A stretch of 64,000 nucleotides of DNA, from the NCBI RefSeq assembly GCF_029837695.1, contig NZ_JAOEEA010000006.1, positions 186,001 to 250,000 on the forward strand, in the 5' to 3' direction. This document shows positions 30,880-41,768 of this stretch, piece after piece. Source of the DNA: Pseudomonas sp. GD04019. Lineage in GTDB: Bacteria > Pseudomonadota > Gammaproteobacteria > Pseudomonadales > Pseudomonadaceae. Every line of letters starts with the position of its first letter. Within the stretch, counting starts at the first letter, position 1. The position numbers and the translations under genes are program-made. A model generated the notes under the pieces. It was not told the DNA's origin. It did not search any database and saw nothing but the letters and a program-made list of their open reading frames with translations.

Positions 30880-31920
30880 TTACGGGTTCTTCACCTTGTC
30901 CATCACCGCCAGGTCACGGGTGGCGTAGAGCACAAGGCCGTAGCTGAGTTTCTCGTAGGAGCGGAATACCATCAGCAGGCCGGAACGCTCGTCCGGAATT
31001 TTTACCCATTCATCTGTGACGCGATCTCGAACGGTTTCGCCAGTCTTATAGATGGCCAAAACATTGCCTTCGCTCAGGCCATCAACTTTGCCCTTATTGA
31101 GGGTAACCACATCGTACTGGCCTACTTTAACCACACCACGCGGTACATCGAGAATCACACCATCAATATCGGTAGCAGGTTCGCTGGGCGTAAAGATCGA
31201 GTTGACCGCGCGCTCTTCAGTCGGGAACAGACGGTCGCCCAGTCGTACTTCCTGAGTGGAGCGGGTCAAATTGAGAGTTGCGATCTCTCCTTCCTCGGCG
31301 ACAACTTCTCCAGTGCCAATATCATCAGCATTGATGCCGAGGAACTCTTTAGTTTCCGGGTCGATATAAACCTTACCCTGGCGGAAAATGCCATAAATGG
31401 GCTGCTCATCTTCGAAAGCGCCACGGGCATAAATACGATCGCTCGCACCACTGACTACACGCTCATTCTGACCCGCAACGATATAAGGCTTAGCTTCAAA
31501 CTCTTCCGCGCTATCGACAATTCGGTTGGTCAGCAGGAAGCTATTGATCGCCTCCAGCGGAATGGTCGGAATCGCTTCCGCCATTGGTGTGCTGCGCACC
31601 TTCGGCGACAGCTTGATGGTGCCGCGGGACTCACCTCGGTTAAGCATCAGACGAGGCTGGCCGTCTATGTACACCAGGCTAAGAGTGTCGCCCGGGTAAA
31701 TCAGATGAGGATTCTCGATCTGCGGGTTGGCGTGCCACAGCTCGGGCCACTTCCACGGCTGGCTGAGGAACTTGCCGGAGATATCCCACAGGGTGTCACC
31801 CTTAACCACGGTGTAGCGGTCCGGATGACCTTCCTTGAGCTGGACGGCTGCCTGGACCAGGCCACTCTGTACCAGACCGCCCGCAGCGACCAGCAGCAGG
31901 GCGAGTAGTGATTTCCTCAT
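30880..31920 (-). CDS. Secreted LysM peptidoglycan-binding protein
   Basis: 346-residue exported protein. The signal peptide (KSLLALLLVAAGGLVQSGLVQA) is followed by one LysM domain (about 35-85: YTVVKGDTLWDISGKFLSQP, NPHLIYPGDTLSLVY), then about 250 residues without a catalytic motif that I recognise. Orthologues stand at the same place (next to dprA, divergent from def) in P. aeruginosa. It probably binds peptidoglycan in the periplasm. ATG 31920 follows AAGGGA; the extension to 31992 is rejected. Codon use in its second half (30,950-31,600) is less GC-rich than that of the neighbours. Confidence 0.88.
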   Translation of the reverse strand: MRKSLLALLLVAAGGLVQSGLVQAAVQLKEGHPDRYTVVKGDTLWDISGKFLSQPWKWPELWHANPQIENPHLIYPGDTLSLVYIDGQPRLMLNRGESRGTIKLSPKVRSTPMAEAIPTIPLEAINSFLLTNRIVDSAEEFEAKPYIVAGQNERVVSGASDRIYARGAFEDEQPIYGIFRQGKVYIDPETKEFLGINADDIGTGEVVAEEGEIATLNLTRSTQEVRLGDRLFPTEERAVNSIFTPSEPATDIDGVILDVPRGVVKVGQYDVVTLNKGKVDGLSEGNVLAIYKTGETVRDRVTDEWVKIPDERSGLLMVFRSYEKLSYGLVLYATRDLAVMDKVKNP

Positions 31921-32053
31921 GCGGTGAATCCCTTTATTATGTGGCTGGCGCCTGTAAGCCGCAGAAGCCGCGGCTTTTGAGCCGTTTTTCAAAGCTGTTC
32001 ATCATCTTAGCAGCGGTTTTTTACTTTATTCCACAAGTGCATCACAAACAGCC

Positions 32054-32560
32054 ATGGCGATACTCAACATCCTCGAATTCCCCGATCCGCGCCTGCGCAC
32101 CATCGCCAAGCCGGTGACCGTCTTCGACGCAGCTCTTTCCCAACTGATCGACGATATGTTCGAGACCATGTATGCCGCGCCCGGCATCGGCCTGGCGGCC
32201 ACGCAGATCAACGTGCACAAGCGTGTGGTGGTGATGGATCTGTCCGAGGACAAGTCCGAGCCGCGGGTGTTCATCAACCCCGAGTTCGAGTCGCTGACCG
32301 AGCAGATGGACCAGTACCAGGAAGGCTGCCTGTCGGTCCCCGGTTTCTACGAGAACGTTGACCGCCCGCAAAAGGTCAAGATCAAGGCCCAGGACCGCGA
32401 CGGCAGCCACTACGAGCTGATCGCCGAAGGCCTGCTCGCCGTGTGCATCCAGCACGAGTGCGATCACCTCAACGGCAAACTGTTCGTCGACTACCTGTCC
32501 AATCTCAAGCGCGACCGGATCAAGAAGAAGCTGGAAAAACAGCACCGCCAGCAGGCTTGA
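32054..32560 (+). CDS. def: Peptide deformylase
   Basis: 168-residue Fe(II)/Zn enzyme that removes the formyl group from nascent proteins. All three motifs are present: GIGLAATQ (about 45), EGCLSVPG (about 90, metal Cys) and QHECDHLNG (about 133, metal His x2 and catalytic Glu). It is the first gene of def-fmt-rsmB; a terminator at 32572 partly separates it from fmt. It is divergent from the LysM gene. Confidence 0.97.
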   Translation: MAILNILEFPDPRLRTIAKPVTVFDAALSQLIDDMFETMYAAPGIGLAATQINVHKRVVVMDLSEDKSEPRVFINPEFESLTEQMDQYQEGCLSVPGFYENVDRPQKVKIKAQDRDGSHYELIAEGLLAVCIQHECDHLNGKLFVDYLSNLKRDRIKKKLEKQHRQQA

Positions 32561-32571
32561 ACCCGAACCCC

Positions 32572-32599
32572 AAAGGCTTGCTCTGGCAAGCCTTTTTCT
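32572..32599 (+). terminator. Terminator/attenuator between def and fmt
   Basis: AAAGGCTTGC (32572-32581) pairs with GCAAGCCTTT (32586-32595) across TCTG, followed by a T-rich tail. fmt begins 21 nt beyond the stem, so it may set the def:fmt ratio. Confidence 0.8.
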
Positions 32600-32616
32600 T
32601 TTCATGTGAGTGAATC

Positions 32617-33549
32617 ATGCGCATCGTCTTTGCCGGCACCCCGGAATTCGCCGCCAGCCATCTGCAGGCCCTGCTCGATGCGGGTCGTGAGATCGTCGCC
32701 GTCTACACCCAGCCGGATCGCCCGGCCGGCCGCGGGCAAAAACTGATGCCCAGCCCGGTAAAGCAGCTCGCGCTGCAGCACGGCATCGCCGCGTACCAGC
32801 CGCAGACCCTGCGCGACCCGGCGGCCCAGGCCGAGCTGGCCACGCTGAATGCAGACCTGATGGTGGTGGTGGCCTACGGCCTGATCCTGCCCCAGGTGGT
32901 GCTGGACACCCCACGCCTGGGCTGCATCAACAGCCATGCCTCACTGCTACCGCGCTGGCGCGGCGCGGCGCCGATCCAGCGCGCCGTGCAGGCAGGCGAC
33001 GCCAGCAGCGGGGTTACCGTGATGCAGATGGAGGCGGGCCTGGACACCGGCCCCATGCTGCTCAAGGTCAGCACCACCATCACCGCCGACGACACCGGCG
33101 GCAGCCTGCATGATCGCCTGGCCCAGCTAGGCTCGGCCGCCGTGGTCGAGGCCGTAGGCAAGCTGGCCGCTGGCGAACTGCATGGTGAAGTACAGGACGA
33201 CAGCCTGGCCACCTACGCGCACAAGCTGAACAAGGACGAGGCCCGCCTCGACTGGAGCCGCCCGGCCGATGAACTGGAGCGCCTGGTGCGCGCCTTCAAT
33301 CCCTGGCCGATCTGCCACAGCACGCTGAATGGCGAGGCGCTCAAGGTGCTGGCCGCGCAGCTGGGCGAAGGCAAAGGCGCGCCCGGCACCATCCTCGCCG
33401 CCGACAAGGCCGGCCTGACTGTGGCCTGCGGCGAAGGCGCCCTGCGCCTGACCCGTCTGCAGCTGCCCGGCGGCAAGCCGCTGGCCTTCGCCGATCTGTA
33501 CAACAGCCGCCGCGAGCAGTTCGCCGTCGGCCTGGTGCTCGGTCAATGA
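32617..33549 (+). CDS. fmt: Methionyl-tRNA formyltransferase
   Basis: 310-residue enzyme that formylates Met-tRNAi using 10-formyl-THF. It has [17 protein letters not shown], the catalytic site region [20 protein letters not shown] (Asn-His) and [17 protein letters not shown]. The C-terminal tRNA-binding domain has [15 protein letters not shown]. The stop overlaps the rsmB start (ATGA). Confidence 0.97.
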   Translation: MRIVFAGTPEFAASHLQALLDAGREIVAVYTQPDRPAGRGQKLMPSPVKQLALQHGIAAYQPQTLRDPAAQAELATLNADLMVVVAYGLILPQVVLDTPRLGCINSHASLLPRWRGAAPIQRAVQAGDASSGVTVMQMEAGLDTGPMLLKVSTTITADDTGGSLHDRLAQLGSAAVVEAVGKLAAGELHGEVQDDSLATYAHKLNKDEARLDWSRPADELERLVRAFNPWPICHSTLNGEALKVLAAQLGEGKGAPGTILAADKAGLTVACGEGALRLTRLQLPGGKPLAFADLYNSRREQFAVGLVLGQ

Positions 33550-34859
33550 ATCCACGCCTGGCCGCCGCCCGTGCCCTGGCCGCCGTACTCAACGGCAAGG
33601 CGTCGCTGGGCAGCAGCCTGCCGCCGCTGCTGGACAGGGTCGATGCGCGTGATCGCGGCCTGGCCCAGGATCTGGCCTTCGGCACCGCACGCTGGCAGCC
33701 GCGCCTGCAGCTGCTCGCCGACAAACTGCTGCAGAAGCCGTTCAAGGCCGCCGACCGTGACGTCGAGGCGCTGCTGCTGGTCGGCCTGTACCAGCTGCTG
33801 CACACCCGCATCCCGGCCCACGCCGCCATCGGCGAGACGGTGGCCTGCGTCGACAAGCTGAAGAAGACCTCGCTCAAGGGCCTGCTCAACGGCGTGCTGC
33901 GCAATGCCCAGCGTGACCATGAGGCGCTGTTCGCCGAACTGGACCGCGACCCGGTGCTGCACACCGCCCACCCGCGCTGGCTGCAGAAGCGCCTGAAGGC
34001 CGACTGGCCGGAGCACTGGCAGGCGATCTGCGCCGCCAACAATAAACATCCGCCGCTGATCCTGCGCGCCAACCGCCGCCATGGCAGCCGCGATGCCTAT
34101 CTCGCCGAACTATGCAGCGCCGGCATCGAGGCCGAGCCCTGCAGCTTCAGCCGTGACGGCATCCGTCTGCTGCAGCCCTGCGACGTGAAGACCCTGCCGG
34201 GCTTCGCCGAGGGCCGCGTCAGTGTGCAGGATGAGGCCGCCCAGCTGGCCGCCGACCTGCTCGACCTGGCGCCCGGCCAGCGCGTGTTGGACGCCTGTGC
34301 GGCGCCCGGCGGCAAGACCTGCCACCTGCTCGAAGCCGAGCCTGGGTTGAAGGAAGCCATCGCCCTGGACCTGGAGCCGGCACGCCTGGCGCGGGTGCAG
34401 GAGAACCTCGACCGCCTGCAGCTCAAGGCCACCTTGATCGCCGCCGACGGCCGCGACGTGGCCGCTTGGTGGGACGGCAAGCCGTTCCAGCGCATCCTGC
34501 TCGACGCCCCCTGCTCGGCCACCGGCGTGATTCGTCGCCATCCGGACATCAAGCTGACGCGTCAGGCTGACGACATCACCGCCCTGGCCAAACTCCAAGG
34601 CGAGCTGCTCGACGCCCTGTGGCCGACCCTGGAGGTCGGCGGCGTACTGCTCTACGCCACCTGCTCGGTGCTGCCGGAGGAGAACAGCGACAACATCGCC
34701 GCCTTCCTCGCCCGCACGCCCGGCGCGCGCGAGCTGGATATCGCCGGCGCGTTCGGCCTCAAGCAGGCCCATGGCCGCCAGCTGCTGCCGCAGGTCGACG
34801 GCCACGACGGTTTCTACTATGCCAAGCTGATAAAAATCGCCGCCGCACCGCGCGGCTAG
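33546..34859 (+). CDS. rsmB: 16S rRNA (cytosine-967-C5)-methyltransferase
   Basis: 437-residue m5C methyltransferase. The N-terminal NusB-like domain (about 1-140) has ILRANRR... after it and [23 protein letters not shown] motif I is [17 protein letters not shown]; the catalytic cysteines are in [17 protein letters not shown] and [16 protein letters not shown] 33546 overlaps fmt by 4 nt, so it is translationally coupled to fmt. Confidence 0.96.
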   Translation: MNPRLAAARALAAVLNGKASLGSSLPPLLDRVDARDRGLAQDLAFGTARWQPRLQLLADKLLQKPFKAADRDVEALLLVGLYQLLHTRIPAHAAIGETVACVDKLKKTSLKGLLNGVLRNAQRDHEALFAELDRDPVLHTAHPRWLQKRLKADWPEHWQAICAANNKHPPLILRANRRHGSRDAYLAELCSAGIEAEPCSFSRDGIRLLQPCDVKTLPGFAEGRVSVQDEAAQLAADLLDLAPGQRVLDACAAPGGKTCHLLEAEPGLKEAIALDLEPARLARVQENLDRLQLKATLIAADGRDVAAWWDGKPFQRILLDAPCSATGVIRRHPDIKLTRQADDITALAKLQGELLDALWPTLEVGGVLLYATCSVLPEENSDNIAAFLARTPGARELDIAGAFGLKQAHGRQLLPQVDGHDGFYYAKLIKIAAAPRG

Positions 34860-34864
34860 ACCCA

Positions 34865-34990
34865 TCTACGATCTGCTGCGCGTCGGCCAGACTGCGTTGA
34901 AAGCGGGCTCGGAATGCTCATTTACCACCTGTAAACTGCGCTTCCTCGCCCGCTTTCGCCTTGCCTGGCTCTAGCTCGCGATATCGTAGA
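34865..34990. repeat. Long imperfect palindromic element (possible MITE/structured repeat)
   Basis: The two halves of this 126-bp segment are imperfect reverse complements along their entire length. Outer ends: TCTACGAT (34865-34872) with ATCGTAGA (34983-34990). Middle: AAAGCGGGC (34900-34908) with GCCCGCTTT (34948-34956). Centre: TTTAC with GTAAA around a 5-nt loop. It fills nearly all of the rsmB-trkA gap. No ORF is present. The form suggests a dispersed miniature element or a very long RNA hairpin. Confidence 0.7.
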
Positions 34991-35012
34991 CAGGGTCCAA
35001 CGGAGCTACTCG

Positions 35013-36386
35013 ATGAAGATCATCATTCTCGGCGCAGGGCAGGTTGGCGGCACCCTGGCGGAGCACCTGGCCAGCGAAGCCAACGACATCACCGTGGTCG
35101 ACACCGACGCCGACCGTCTGCGCGATCTCGGCGACCGCCTGGACATCCGCACGGTGGTCGGTCGCGGCTCGTTCCCCACCGTGCTGCGCCAGGCCGGTGC
35201 CGACGACGCCGACATGCTGGTGGCGGTGACCAACAGCGACGAGACCAACATGGTCGCCTGCCAGGTGGCCTATACCCTGTTCCACACCCCGACCAAGATC
35301 GCCCGGGTGCGCGAGTCGGCCTACCTGACCCGCGAGGCGCTGTTCGACAACGAGGCCATTCCGGTCGACGTGCTAATCAGCCCCGAGCAGGTGGTGACCA
35401 ACTACATCAAGCGCCTGATCGAGTATCCCGGCGCGTTGCAGGTGATCGACTTCGCCGAAGGCAAGGCCCAACTGGTGGCGGTCAAGGCCTACTACGGCGG
35501 CCCGCTGGTCGGCCAGCAGCTGCGCCAGCTGCGCGAGCACATGCCCAACGTCGACACCCGCGTCGCTGCCATCTTCCGGCGCAACCGGCCGATCATGCCG
35601 CAGGGCGACACGGTGATCGAAGCCGACGACGAGGTGTTCTTCATCGCCGCCAAGGCGCACATCCGCGCAGTGATGAGCGAACTGCGCCGCCTGGAAGACA
35701 GCTACAAGCGCATCGTCATCGCCGGCGGCGGGCATATCGGCGAGCGCCTGGCCGAGGCCATCGAGAGCCGCTACCAGGTGAAGATCATCGAGATGAGCCC
35801 GGCGCGCTGCCGCTACCTCTCCGACCACCTGGAAAGCACCATCGTGCTGCAGGGCAGCGCCTCCGACCGCGACCTGCTGGTGGAGGAGAACATCAACGAG
35901 GCCGACATCTTCCTCGCCCTGACCAACGACGACGAGGCCAACATCATGTCCTCGCTGCTGGCCAAGCGCCTGGGCGCGCGCAAGGTGATGACCATCATCA
36001 ACAACCCAGCCTATGTCGACCTGGTCCAGGGCGGCGACATCGATATCGCCATCAGCCCGCAGCTGGCCACCATCGGCACCCTGCTGACCCACGTGCGTCG
36101 CGGCGACATCGAGAGCGTGCACAGTCTGCGCCGTGGCGCGGCCGAAGCCATCGAAGCCATCGCCCACGGTGACGCCCGCTCGAGCAAGGTGGTCGGCAAG
36201 ATGATCGAGGAGATCGCCCTGCCGCCGGGCACCACCATCGGCGCGGTGATCCGCGACGAGGAAGTGCTGATCGCCCACGACGACACGGTGATCGCATCCG
36301 GCGACCACGTGATACTGTTCCTCGTCGACAAGAAGTACATCCGCGACGTGGAGCGCCTGTTCCAGGTCGGTCTGACCTTCTTCTGA
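35013..36386 (+). CDS. trkA: Trk potassium uptake regulatory protein TrkA
   Basis: 457-residue cytoplasmic, NAD-binding subunit that gates TrkH/TrkG potassium channels. It is made of two RCK repeats, each with an N-terminal Rossmann motif ([18 protein letters not shown] at 2-19; [18 protein letters not shown] at about 234) and a C-terminal TrkA-C domain ([38 protein letters not shown]). The length is normal. It is followed by a TPR gene after 19 nt. Confidence 0.97.
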   Translation: MKIIILGAGQVGGTLAEHLASEANDITVVDTDADRLRDLGDRLDIRTVVGRGSFPTVLRQAGADDADMLVAVTNSDETNMVACQVAYTLFHTPTKIARVRESAYLTREALFDNEAIPVDVLISPEQVVTNYIKRLIEYPGALQVIDFAEGKAQLVAVKAYYGGPLVGQQLRQLREHMPNVDTRVAAIFRRNRPIMPQGDTVIEADDEVFFIAAKAHIRAVMSELRRLEDSYKRIVIAGGGHIGERLAEAIESRYQVKIIEMSPARCRYLSDHLESTIVLQGSASDRDLLVEENINEADIFLALTNDDEANIMSSLLAKRLGARKVMTIINNPAYVDLVQGGDIDIAISPQLATIGTLLTHVRRGDIESVHSLRRGAAEAIEAIAHGDARSSKVVGKMIEEIALPPGTTIGAVIRDEEVLIAHDDTVIASGDHVILFLVDKKYIRDVERLFQVGLTFF

Positions 36387-36405
36387 GCCACGAGGCGCCC
36401 TTGGC

Positions 36406-36735
36406 ATGACCACGCCGGAATCCCTGGAAAAACTGCTGGCCCGCGGGGTGGACAACGCCCTGCTGCGCTTCGGCCTGGGCAAGGCCTACCTGGACGACAA
36501 CCAGCCCGAGGCGGCTGCCGAGCACCTGCAGAAGTGCCTGGGTTTCGACCCGAATTACTCGGCGGCATGGAAGCTGCTGGGCCAGGCCTGCCAGAAGCGC
36601 GGCATGCTGGAAGAGGCGCGCCAGGCCTGGCACAACGGCCTGGAAGTGGCGCGCAAGCGTGGCGACAAGCAGACCGAGAAGGAAATGATGGTGTTTCTGC
36701 GCCGCCTGGAGAAGGTGACGGGAGAGGGCGCCTAG
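36406..36735 (+). CDS. Small tetratricopeptide-repeat protein
   Basis: 109-residue protein with at least two TPR units: LLRFGLGKAYLDDNQPEAAA with EHLQKCLGFDPNYSAA, and WKLLGQACQKRGMLEEARQA. It has no signal peptide. It is conserved after trkA in pseudomonads, as I remember the P. aeruginosa layout, and probably mediates protein contacts. It overlaps the convergent PilZ gene by 4 bp at its 3' end. Confidence 0.85.
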   Translation: MTTPESLEKLLARGVDNALLRFGLGKAYLDDNQPEAAAEHLQKCLGFDPNYSAAWKLLGQACQKRGMLEEARQAWHNGLEVARKRGDKQTEKEMMVFLRRLEKVTGEGA

Positions 36736-37001
36736 TCTTCGCGCTGGAAGATCAGCGCCACGCCGCTGGGCTCGAAGCGCACCACCTGCATCTGCACCAC
36801 CGGCGCGGGAATCGGCAGGCCCTGGACCTGGCCGCTGACCACTTCGCCGATCTGCAGCAGCTTCTGCGCATCGTCGATCACCACGAACACACCACTCTCG
36901 GAGATATCGCGGGTGGTCACCAGCATCTGACCGTGCAGCGGATGATCGATGCGCAGCTGGACCTTCAGCGGGGTACGCTTGTGATCGCGCTTGTTGTCCA
37001 T
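36732..37001 (-). CDS. PilZ-domain protein (c-di-GMP binding)
   Basis: 89-residue single-domain PilZ protein. The c-di-GMP ligands are visible as RDHKR (RxxxR, about residues 5-9) and DISESG (DxSxxG, about 33-38), followed by beta strands GVFVVID and VQMQVVRFEPSGVALIF. It may relay c-di-GMP to an unknown partner. ATG 37001 is used. It is downstream of htrB on the same strand (60-nt gap). Confidence 0.88.
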   Translation of the reverse strand: MDNKRDHKRTPLKVQLRIDHPLHGQMLVTTRDISESGVFVVIDDAQKLLQIGEVVSGQVQGLPIPAPVVQMQVVRFEPSGVALIFQRED

Positions 37002-37061
37002 GCCTGTCCTGTTGTTATGGGCGGGAAACTGCTGTGACGGTACTGGCTTACGCCGGCCGTA

Positions 37062-37949
37062 TCAATACCACTTCTTCTCGCCCTCGGGGCGCTTCTTGAA
37101 GCGCTTCATGCTCCACAGGTACTGGCTCGGGTAGGCGCGCACGTAGCGCTCCAGCTCGCGGCTCATGGCCGCGGCCGATACCTGTGGGTCCTCGCTGTAC
37201 ATGTCTTCGGGCACCGCCTCGAAGATCACCTTGAAACCGCTGTTGTCCGGCAGGCGCACGGCGGTGAGGAATACGCCCAGTGCCTTGCCGCCGGCGAGCA
37301 TGCCGGGGACGAACTTGCTGGTCAGCGCCTGGATCGCGCAGAAGGGCACGAACAGGCCACTGGAGCGGCTCGGCTCCGGGTCGGCGGGAATGCCCACCAC
37401 GCCGCCACGGCGTACTTCCTTGATCACGCTGAGGATGCCTTCCTTGGTCGAGGCCGCCACCCGGTTGCCCATCTGCGCGCGCTGCTTCTGCAGCAACTCG
37501 TCGACCGCCTTGAGCTTGGGCGGGCGATAGAAGATCACGGGTTTGCACTGGGAGCAGAAGTAGTGGTTGAGCACCTCCCAGTTGCCCAGATGGCTGGCCA
37601 CGCCGACCACGCCCTTGCCGGAGGCCAGGGCCGCATGCAGCACGTCCAGGCCCTCCACCTCGCGCACCAGCTTGAGCGTACGCTCGACCGGCCAGATCCA
37701 GGCACAGGCACTCTCGGTGAAGATCTTGCCGATATCGCGCAGGGTAGCGCCGACCAGTTGCTCGCGTTCGGCCTCACCCAGCTCGGGGAAGCACTTGGCC
37801 AGGTTGATGCGCACCACTTCGCGCGAGCTGTTCGGCAGCTTCCACATCAACCAGCCGATGGCCGCGCCGACCGCCTGCACGGCGCCCCAGGGCAGCAGGG
37901 CGAACAGGCGCAGGAAACCGACCACCAGGGCGCCTTTGAATTTCTCCAC
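37062..37949 (-). CDS. htrB: Lipid A late acyltransferase (HtrB/LpxL type)
   Basis: 295-residue inner-membrane enzyme adding a secondary acyl chain to lipid A. It has an N-terminal hydrophobic anchor (ALVVGFLRLFALLPWGAV), the HX4D/E catalytic motif SHLGNWEVL (about residue 120) and the RGGVVGIPADPEPS region. GTG 37949 (VEKFKGAL) has GGAG at 6 nt; the TTG at 37955 is less likely. It matches the htrB homologue next to tag in P. aeruginosa, one of two such genes there, so acyl specificity is not assigned here. Confidence 0.9.
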   Translation of the reverse strand: MEKFKGALVVGFLRLFALLPWGAVQAVGAAIGWLMWKLPNSSREVVRINLAKCFPELGEAEREQLVGATLRDIGKIFTESACAWIWPVERTLKLVREVEGLDVLHAALASGKGVVGVASHLGNWEVLNHYFCSQCKPVIFYRPPKLKAVDELLQKQRAQMGNRVAASTKEGILSVIKEVRRGGVVGIPADPEPSRSSGLFVPFCAIQALTSKFVPGMLAGGKALGVFLTAVRLPDNSGFKVIFEAVPEDMYSEDPQVSAAAMSRELERYVRAYPSQYLWSMKRFKKRPEGEKKWY

Positions 37950-38003
37950 GAGCAACTCCGAATACGCAAAAGGCCAGCATTGTAACGGCTGTGACCGCCG
38001 GGT

Positions 38004-38555
38004 TCAGCCTCGCAGTGCGTGATAGCGATCGCAGTCGGTCGTATGGTCCATCACCATGCCCGCCGCCTGCATGTAGGCGTAGCAGATGGTCGGGCCGACA
38101 AAGGTGAAGCCGAGCTTCTTCAGCGCCTTGCTCATCGCCTCGGCCTCAGGCGTCACCGCCGGCACCTCGCCACGACCGCTGAAGTGATTGATCTTCGGCG
38201 CGCCACCGACGAAGGACCAGAGCAGCGTCACCGGATCCTCCAGCTTGAGCCAGGCCTGGGCGTTCTGCCGCGCCGCCCTGAGTTTGGCGCGGTTGCGGAT
38301 GATGCCGGGGTCCTGCATACGCTCCTCGATCTCCGCGTCGCTCATCACCGCCAGCCGCGCGGCATCGAAGCCGAACAGCACCTGCCGGTAGCGCTCGCGC
38401 TTCTTCAGCACGGTGATCCACGACAGGCCGGCCTGGAAGCCTTCCAGCAGCAGCATCTCGAACAGCCACTGCGGGTCGCGCTGGGGCACGCCCCATTCTT
38501 GGTCGTGATAGGCGATGTACAGCGGATCGTCGTTGCACCAGAAGCAGCGCGGCAT
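38004..38555 (-). CDS. tag: DNA-3-methyladenine glycosylase I
   Basis: 183-residue constitutive base-excision enzyme removing 3-methyladenine. The N-terminal RCFWCNDDPLYIAYHDQEWG carries Cys and His zinc ligands, completed by His and Cys near the C-terminus (DHTTDCDRY). The catalytic-site region is LLLEGFQAGLSWITVLKKRE. ATG 38555 gives the family's typical length; the frame to 38624 is rejected. Confidence 0.96.
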   Translation of the reverse strand: MPRCFWCNDDPLYIAYHDQEWGVPQRDPQWLFEMLLLEGFQAGLSWITVLKKRERYRQVLFGFDAARLAVMSDAEIEERMQDPGIIRNRAKLRAARQNAQAWLKLEDPVTLLWSFVGGAPKINHFSGRGEVPAVTPEAEAMSKALKKLGFTFVGPTICYAYMQAAGMVMDHTTDCDRYHALRG

Positions 38556-38720
38556 GGCAGTCGAACCAGGAAATGGAGGAAGCCTGACTATAGCCAAAAT
38601 ACTGTATGAAAAAACAGTTAGCACGCCCCATGCCTGCGCTGTGGGCCGCTGCCCTCAAGGGCGCGCCTGATCGGGTATACTGCGCGGCTTTATGCAAACG
38701 CCTCGACACCGGTGGAATTC

Positions 38721-39668
38721 GTGAGCCAGACAACGCCCGACGTGAGCACCTTCCAAGGCCTGATCCTCGCCCTGCAAAGCTATTGGGCCGAGCAAGGCTG
38801 CGTGATCCTGCAACCCTACGACATGGAGATGGGTGCCGGTACCTTCCACACCGCCACCTTCCTGCGCGCCATCGGTCCGGAGACCTGGAACGCCGCCTAC
38901 GTGCAACCCTCGCGCCGCCCGGCCGACGGCCGCTACGGCGAGAACCCCAACCGCCTACAGCACTACTACCAGTTCCAGGTGGTGCTCAAGCCGAACCCGG
39001 AGAACATCCAGGACCTGTACCTGGAATCGCTGCGCCGCATCGGCGTCGACACCCTGGTGCACGACATCCGCTTCGTCGAAGACAACTGGGAATCGCCGAC
39101 CCTCGGCGCCTGGGGCCTGGGCTGGGAAGTCTGGCTAAACGGCATGGAAGTCACCCAGTTCACCTACTTCCAGCAGGTCGGCGGCGTCGAGTGCTACCCG
39201 GTCACCGGCGAAATCACCTACGGCCTCGAGCGCCTGGCCATGTACCTGCAGGGCGTCGACTCGGTGTATGACCTGGTCTACTCCGACGGCCCGTTCGGCA
39301 AGGTCACCTACGGCGACGTGTTCCACCAGAACGAAGTGGAGCAGTCCACCTTCAACTTCGAGCACGCCAACGTCGACAAGCTGTTCGACCTGTTCGACTT
39401 CTACGAGTCCGAGGCCAACCGCCTGATGGAACTGCAGCTGCCGCTGCCGGCCTATGAAATGGTGATCAAGGCGTCGCACAGCTTCAACCTGCTCGACGCC
39501 CGCCGCGCCATCTCGGTGACCGCGCGCCAGCAATACATCCTGCGCGTGCGCACCCTGGCGCGGAACATCGCCCAGAGCTACCTGCTGGCCCGCGCCAAGC
39601 TCGGCTTCCCGATGGCCACCCCGGAACTGCGTGATGAAGTGCTGGCTCAGCTGAAGGAGGCCGAATAA
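38721..39668 (+). CDS. glyQ: Glycyl-tRNA synthetase alpha subunit
   Basis: 315-residue catalytic subunit of the alpha2-beta2 class II-like glycyl-tRNA synthetase. It has [40 protein letters not shown] and [23 protein letters not shown] 38721 (SQTTPDV) is preferred by homology and a GGTGGA upstream; GTG 38712 is possible. The TAA stop overlaps the glyS ATG. Confidence 0.97.
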   Translation: MSQTTPDVSTFQGLILALQSYWAEQGCVILQPYDMEMGAGTFHTATFLRAIGPETWNAAYVQPSRRPADGRYGENPNRLQHYYQFQVVLKPNPENIQDLYLESLRRIGVDTLVHDIRFVEDNWESPTLGAWGLGWEVWLNGMEVTQFTYFQQVGGVECYPVTGEITYGLERLAMYLQGVDSVYDLVYSDGPFGKVTYGDVFHQNEVEQSTFNFEHANVDKLFDLFDFYESEANRLMELQLPLPAYEMVIKASHSFNLLDARRAISVTARQQYILRVRTLARNIAQSYLLARAKLGFPMATPELRDEVLAQLKEAE

Positions 39669-41722
39669 TGAGTGCTCAGGATTTTCTGGTTGAGCTGGGC
39701 ACCGAAGAGCTGCCACCGAAGGCCCTGAAGAGCCTCGGCGACGCCTTCCTCGCCGGTGTCGAGAAAGGCCTCAAGGCCGCCGGCCTGGGCTACGCCAAGG
39801 CGCGTGTCTATGCCGCCCCGCGTCGCCTGGCTGTGCTGGTCGAGCAACTCGCCGCGCAGCAGCCGGATCGCACCGTCAACCTCGACGGCCCGCCCGTGCA
39901 GGCCGCCTTCGACAAGGACGGCAACCCGACCCAGGCCGCGCTGGGCTTCGCCAAGAAGTGCGGCGTCGAGCTGAGCCAGATCGACACCAGCGGACCGAAA
40001 CTGAAATTCAGCCAGTCGATTGTCGGCCAACCCGCCGTCAGCCTGCTGGCCGGCATCGTCGAAGCCTCGCTGAACGAGCTGCCGATTCCCAAGCGCATGC
40101 GCTGGGGCGCGCGCAAGACCGAGTTCGTGCGTCCGACCCAGTGGCTGGTGATGCTGTTCGGCGACCAGGTCGTCGACTGCGAGATCCTCGCCCAGAAGTC
40201 CGGCCGCATCTCCCGTGGCCACCGCTTCCACGCCAACCGTGACGTGACCATCGACAGCCCGGCCAGCTACGCCGAAGATCTGCGCGCCGCCCAGGTGATC
40301 GCCGACTTCGCCGAGCGCCGCCAGCAGATCGCCGCCCGCGTCGAGGAACTGGCCCGTGCCGAGAACGGCAGCGCCATCGTGCCGCCGGCCCTGCTGGACG
40401 AAGTCAGCGCCCTGGTCGAATGGCCGGTGCCGCTGGTCTGCTCCTTCGAGGAACGCTTCCTTGAGGTGCCGCAGGAAGCCCTGATCACCACCATGCAGGA
40501 CAACCAGAAGTACTTCTGCCTGCTTGATGGCAACGGCAAGCTGCTGCCGCGCTTTATCACCGTGGCCAACATCGAATCGAAGGACCCGGCGCAGATCGTC
40601 GCCGGCAACGAGAAGGTGGTGCGTCCGCGCCTTACCGACGCCGAGTTCTTCTTCAAGCAGGACAAGCGCCAGCCGCTGGAAAAACGCAACGAGCGCCTGG
40701 CCAACGTGGTGTTCCAGGCCCAGCTCGGCAGCGTGTTCGACAAGGCCGAGCGCGTCTCCAAGCTGGCCGCATTCATCGCCGAGAAGATCGGCGGTGACGC
40801 CAGCCGCGCGGCCCGCGCCGGCATCCTGTCCAAGTGCGACCTGGCCACCGAGATGGTCGGCGAGTTCCCGGAGATGCAGGGCATCGCCGGCTACTACTAC
40901 GCCAAGCACGACGGCGAAGCCGATGACGTGGCCCAGGCGCTGAACGAGCAGTACATGCCGCGTGGCGCCGGCGCCGAGCTGCCGCAGACCCTCACCGGCG
41001 CCGCCGTGGCCGTGGCCGACAAGCTCGATACCCTGGTCGGCATCTTCGGCATCGGCATGCTGCCGACCGGCTCCAAGGACCCCTACGCCTTGCGTCGTGC
41101 GGCCCTCGGCGTGCTGCGCATCCTGATCGAGAAGCAGCTGGACCTGAACCTGGTCGAGGCCGTGGCCTTCGCCATCGACCTGTATGGCGACAAGGTCAAG
41201 GCAGCAGGCCTGGCCCAGCAGGTGCTGGACTTCATCTTCGACCGCCTGCGTGCACGCTACGAAGACGAAGGCGTGGAAGTGGCCGTGTACCAGGCGGTAC
41301 GCGCCCTCAGCCCGGCAGCGCCGCTGGACTTCGACCAGCGCGTCCAGGCCGTGCAGGCCTTCCGTCAGCTGCCACAGGCCGCCGCCTTGGCCGCTGCCAA
41401 CAAGCGCGTGTCGAACATCCTGGCCAAGGCCGAAGGCGAGCTGCCAGCCGGTATCAACGCCGCGCTGCTCGAAGCCGGTGCCGAACAGGCCCTGGCCCAG
41501 GCCGTGACCGCTGCGGCGCAAGCCGTGGCTCCGCTGGCCGCCACACGCAGCTATCGCGAGGCCCTGGCCCAGCTGGCCAGCCTGCGCGAGCCGGTGGATG
41601 CGTACTTCGACGCGGTTATGGTCAATGCCGATGATGCCGCCGTACGCGCCAATCGCTACGCGCTGCTGAACCAGCTGCGCAGCCTGTTCCTCGGCGTCGC
41701 CGATATCTCCCTGCTGGGCTGA
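39668..41722 (+). CDS. glyS: Glycyl-tRNA synthetase beta subunit
   Basis: 684-residue tRNA-recognition subunit. It begins with [20 protein letters not shown] and contains [38 protein letters not shown] and [20 protein letters not shown] with the [14 protein letters not shown] anticodon-binding-type region. Full length; translationally coupled to glyQ. Confidence 0.97.
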   Translation: MSAQDFLVELGTEELPPKALKSLGDAFLAGVEKGLKAAGLGYAKARVYAAPRRLAVLVEQLAAQQPDRTVNLDGPPVQAAFDKDGNPTQAALGFAKKCGVELSQIDTSGPKLKFSQSIVGQPAVSLLAGIVEASLNELPIPKRMRWGARKTEFVRPTQWLVMLFGDQVVDCEILAQKSGRISRGHRFHANRDVTIDSPASYAEDLRAAQVIADFAERRQQIAARVEELARAENGSAIVPPALLDEVSALVEWPVPLVCSFEERFLEVPQEALITTMQDNQKYFCLLDGNGKLLPRFITVANIESKDPAQIVAGNEKVVRPRLTDAEFFFKQDKRQPLEKRNERLANVVFQAQLGSVFDKAERVSKLAAFIAEKIGGDASRAARAGILSKCDLATEMVGEFPEMQGIAGYYYAKHDGEADDVAQALNEQYMPRGAGAELPQTLTGAAVAVADKLDTLVGIFGIGMLPTGSKDPYALRRAALGVLRILIEKQLDLNLVEAVAFAIDLYGDKVKAAGLAQQVLDFIFDRLRARYEDEGVEVAVYQAVRALSPAAPLDFDQRVQAVQAFRQLPQAAALAAANKRVSNILAKAEGELPAGINAALLEAGAEQALAQAVTAAAQAVAPLAATRSYREALAQLASLREPVDAYFDAVMVNADDAAVRANRYALLNQLRSLFLGVADISLLG

Positions 41723-41730
41723 CGAGTGCA

Positions 41731-41752
41731 CCGGGCGGCCCGCGCCGCCCGG
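41731..41752 (+). other. GC-rich hairpin between glyS and gmhB
   Basis: CCGGGCGGC (41731-41739) pairs with GCCGCCCGG (41744-41752) across CCGC. No T-tract follows, so it is a pause or mRNA-stability hairpin rather than a clear terminator. Confidence 0.5.
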
Positions 41753-41768
41753 TCGCTCGGGTAACTGC

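Noticed and set aside
31960..32030. GC-rich inverted repeats in the LysM-def divergent gap
   Set aside because: Short overlapping self-complementary GCCGCGGC sequence; no consistent terminator or operator form.
34961..36172. 403-codon plus-strand frame overlapping trkA
   Set aside because: Out-of-frame Arg/Pro-rich shadow; trkA in the adjacent frame has two complete RCK repeats.
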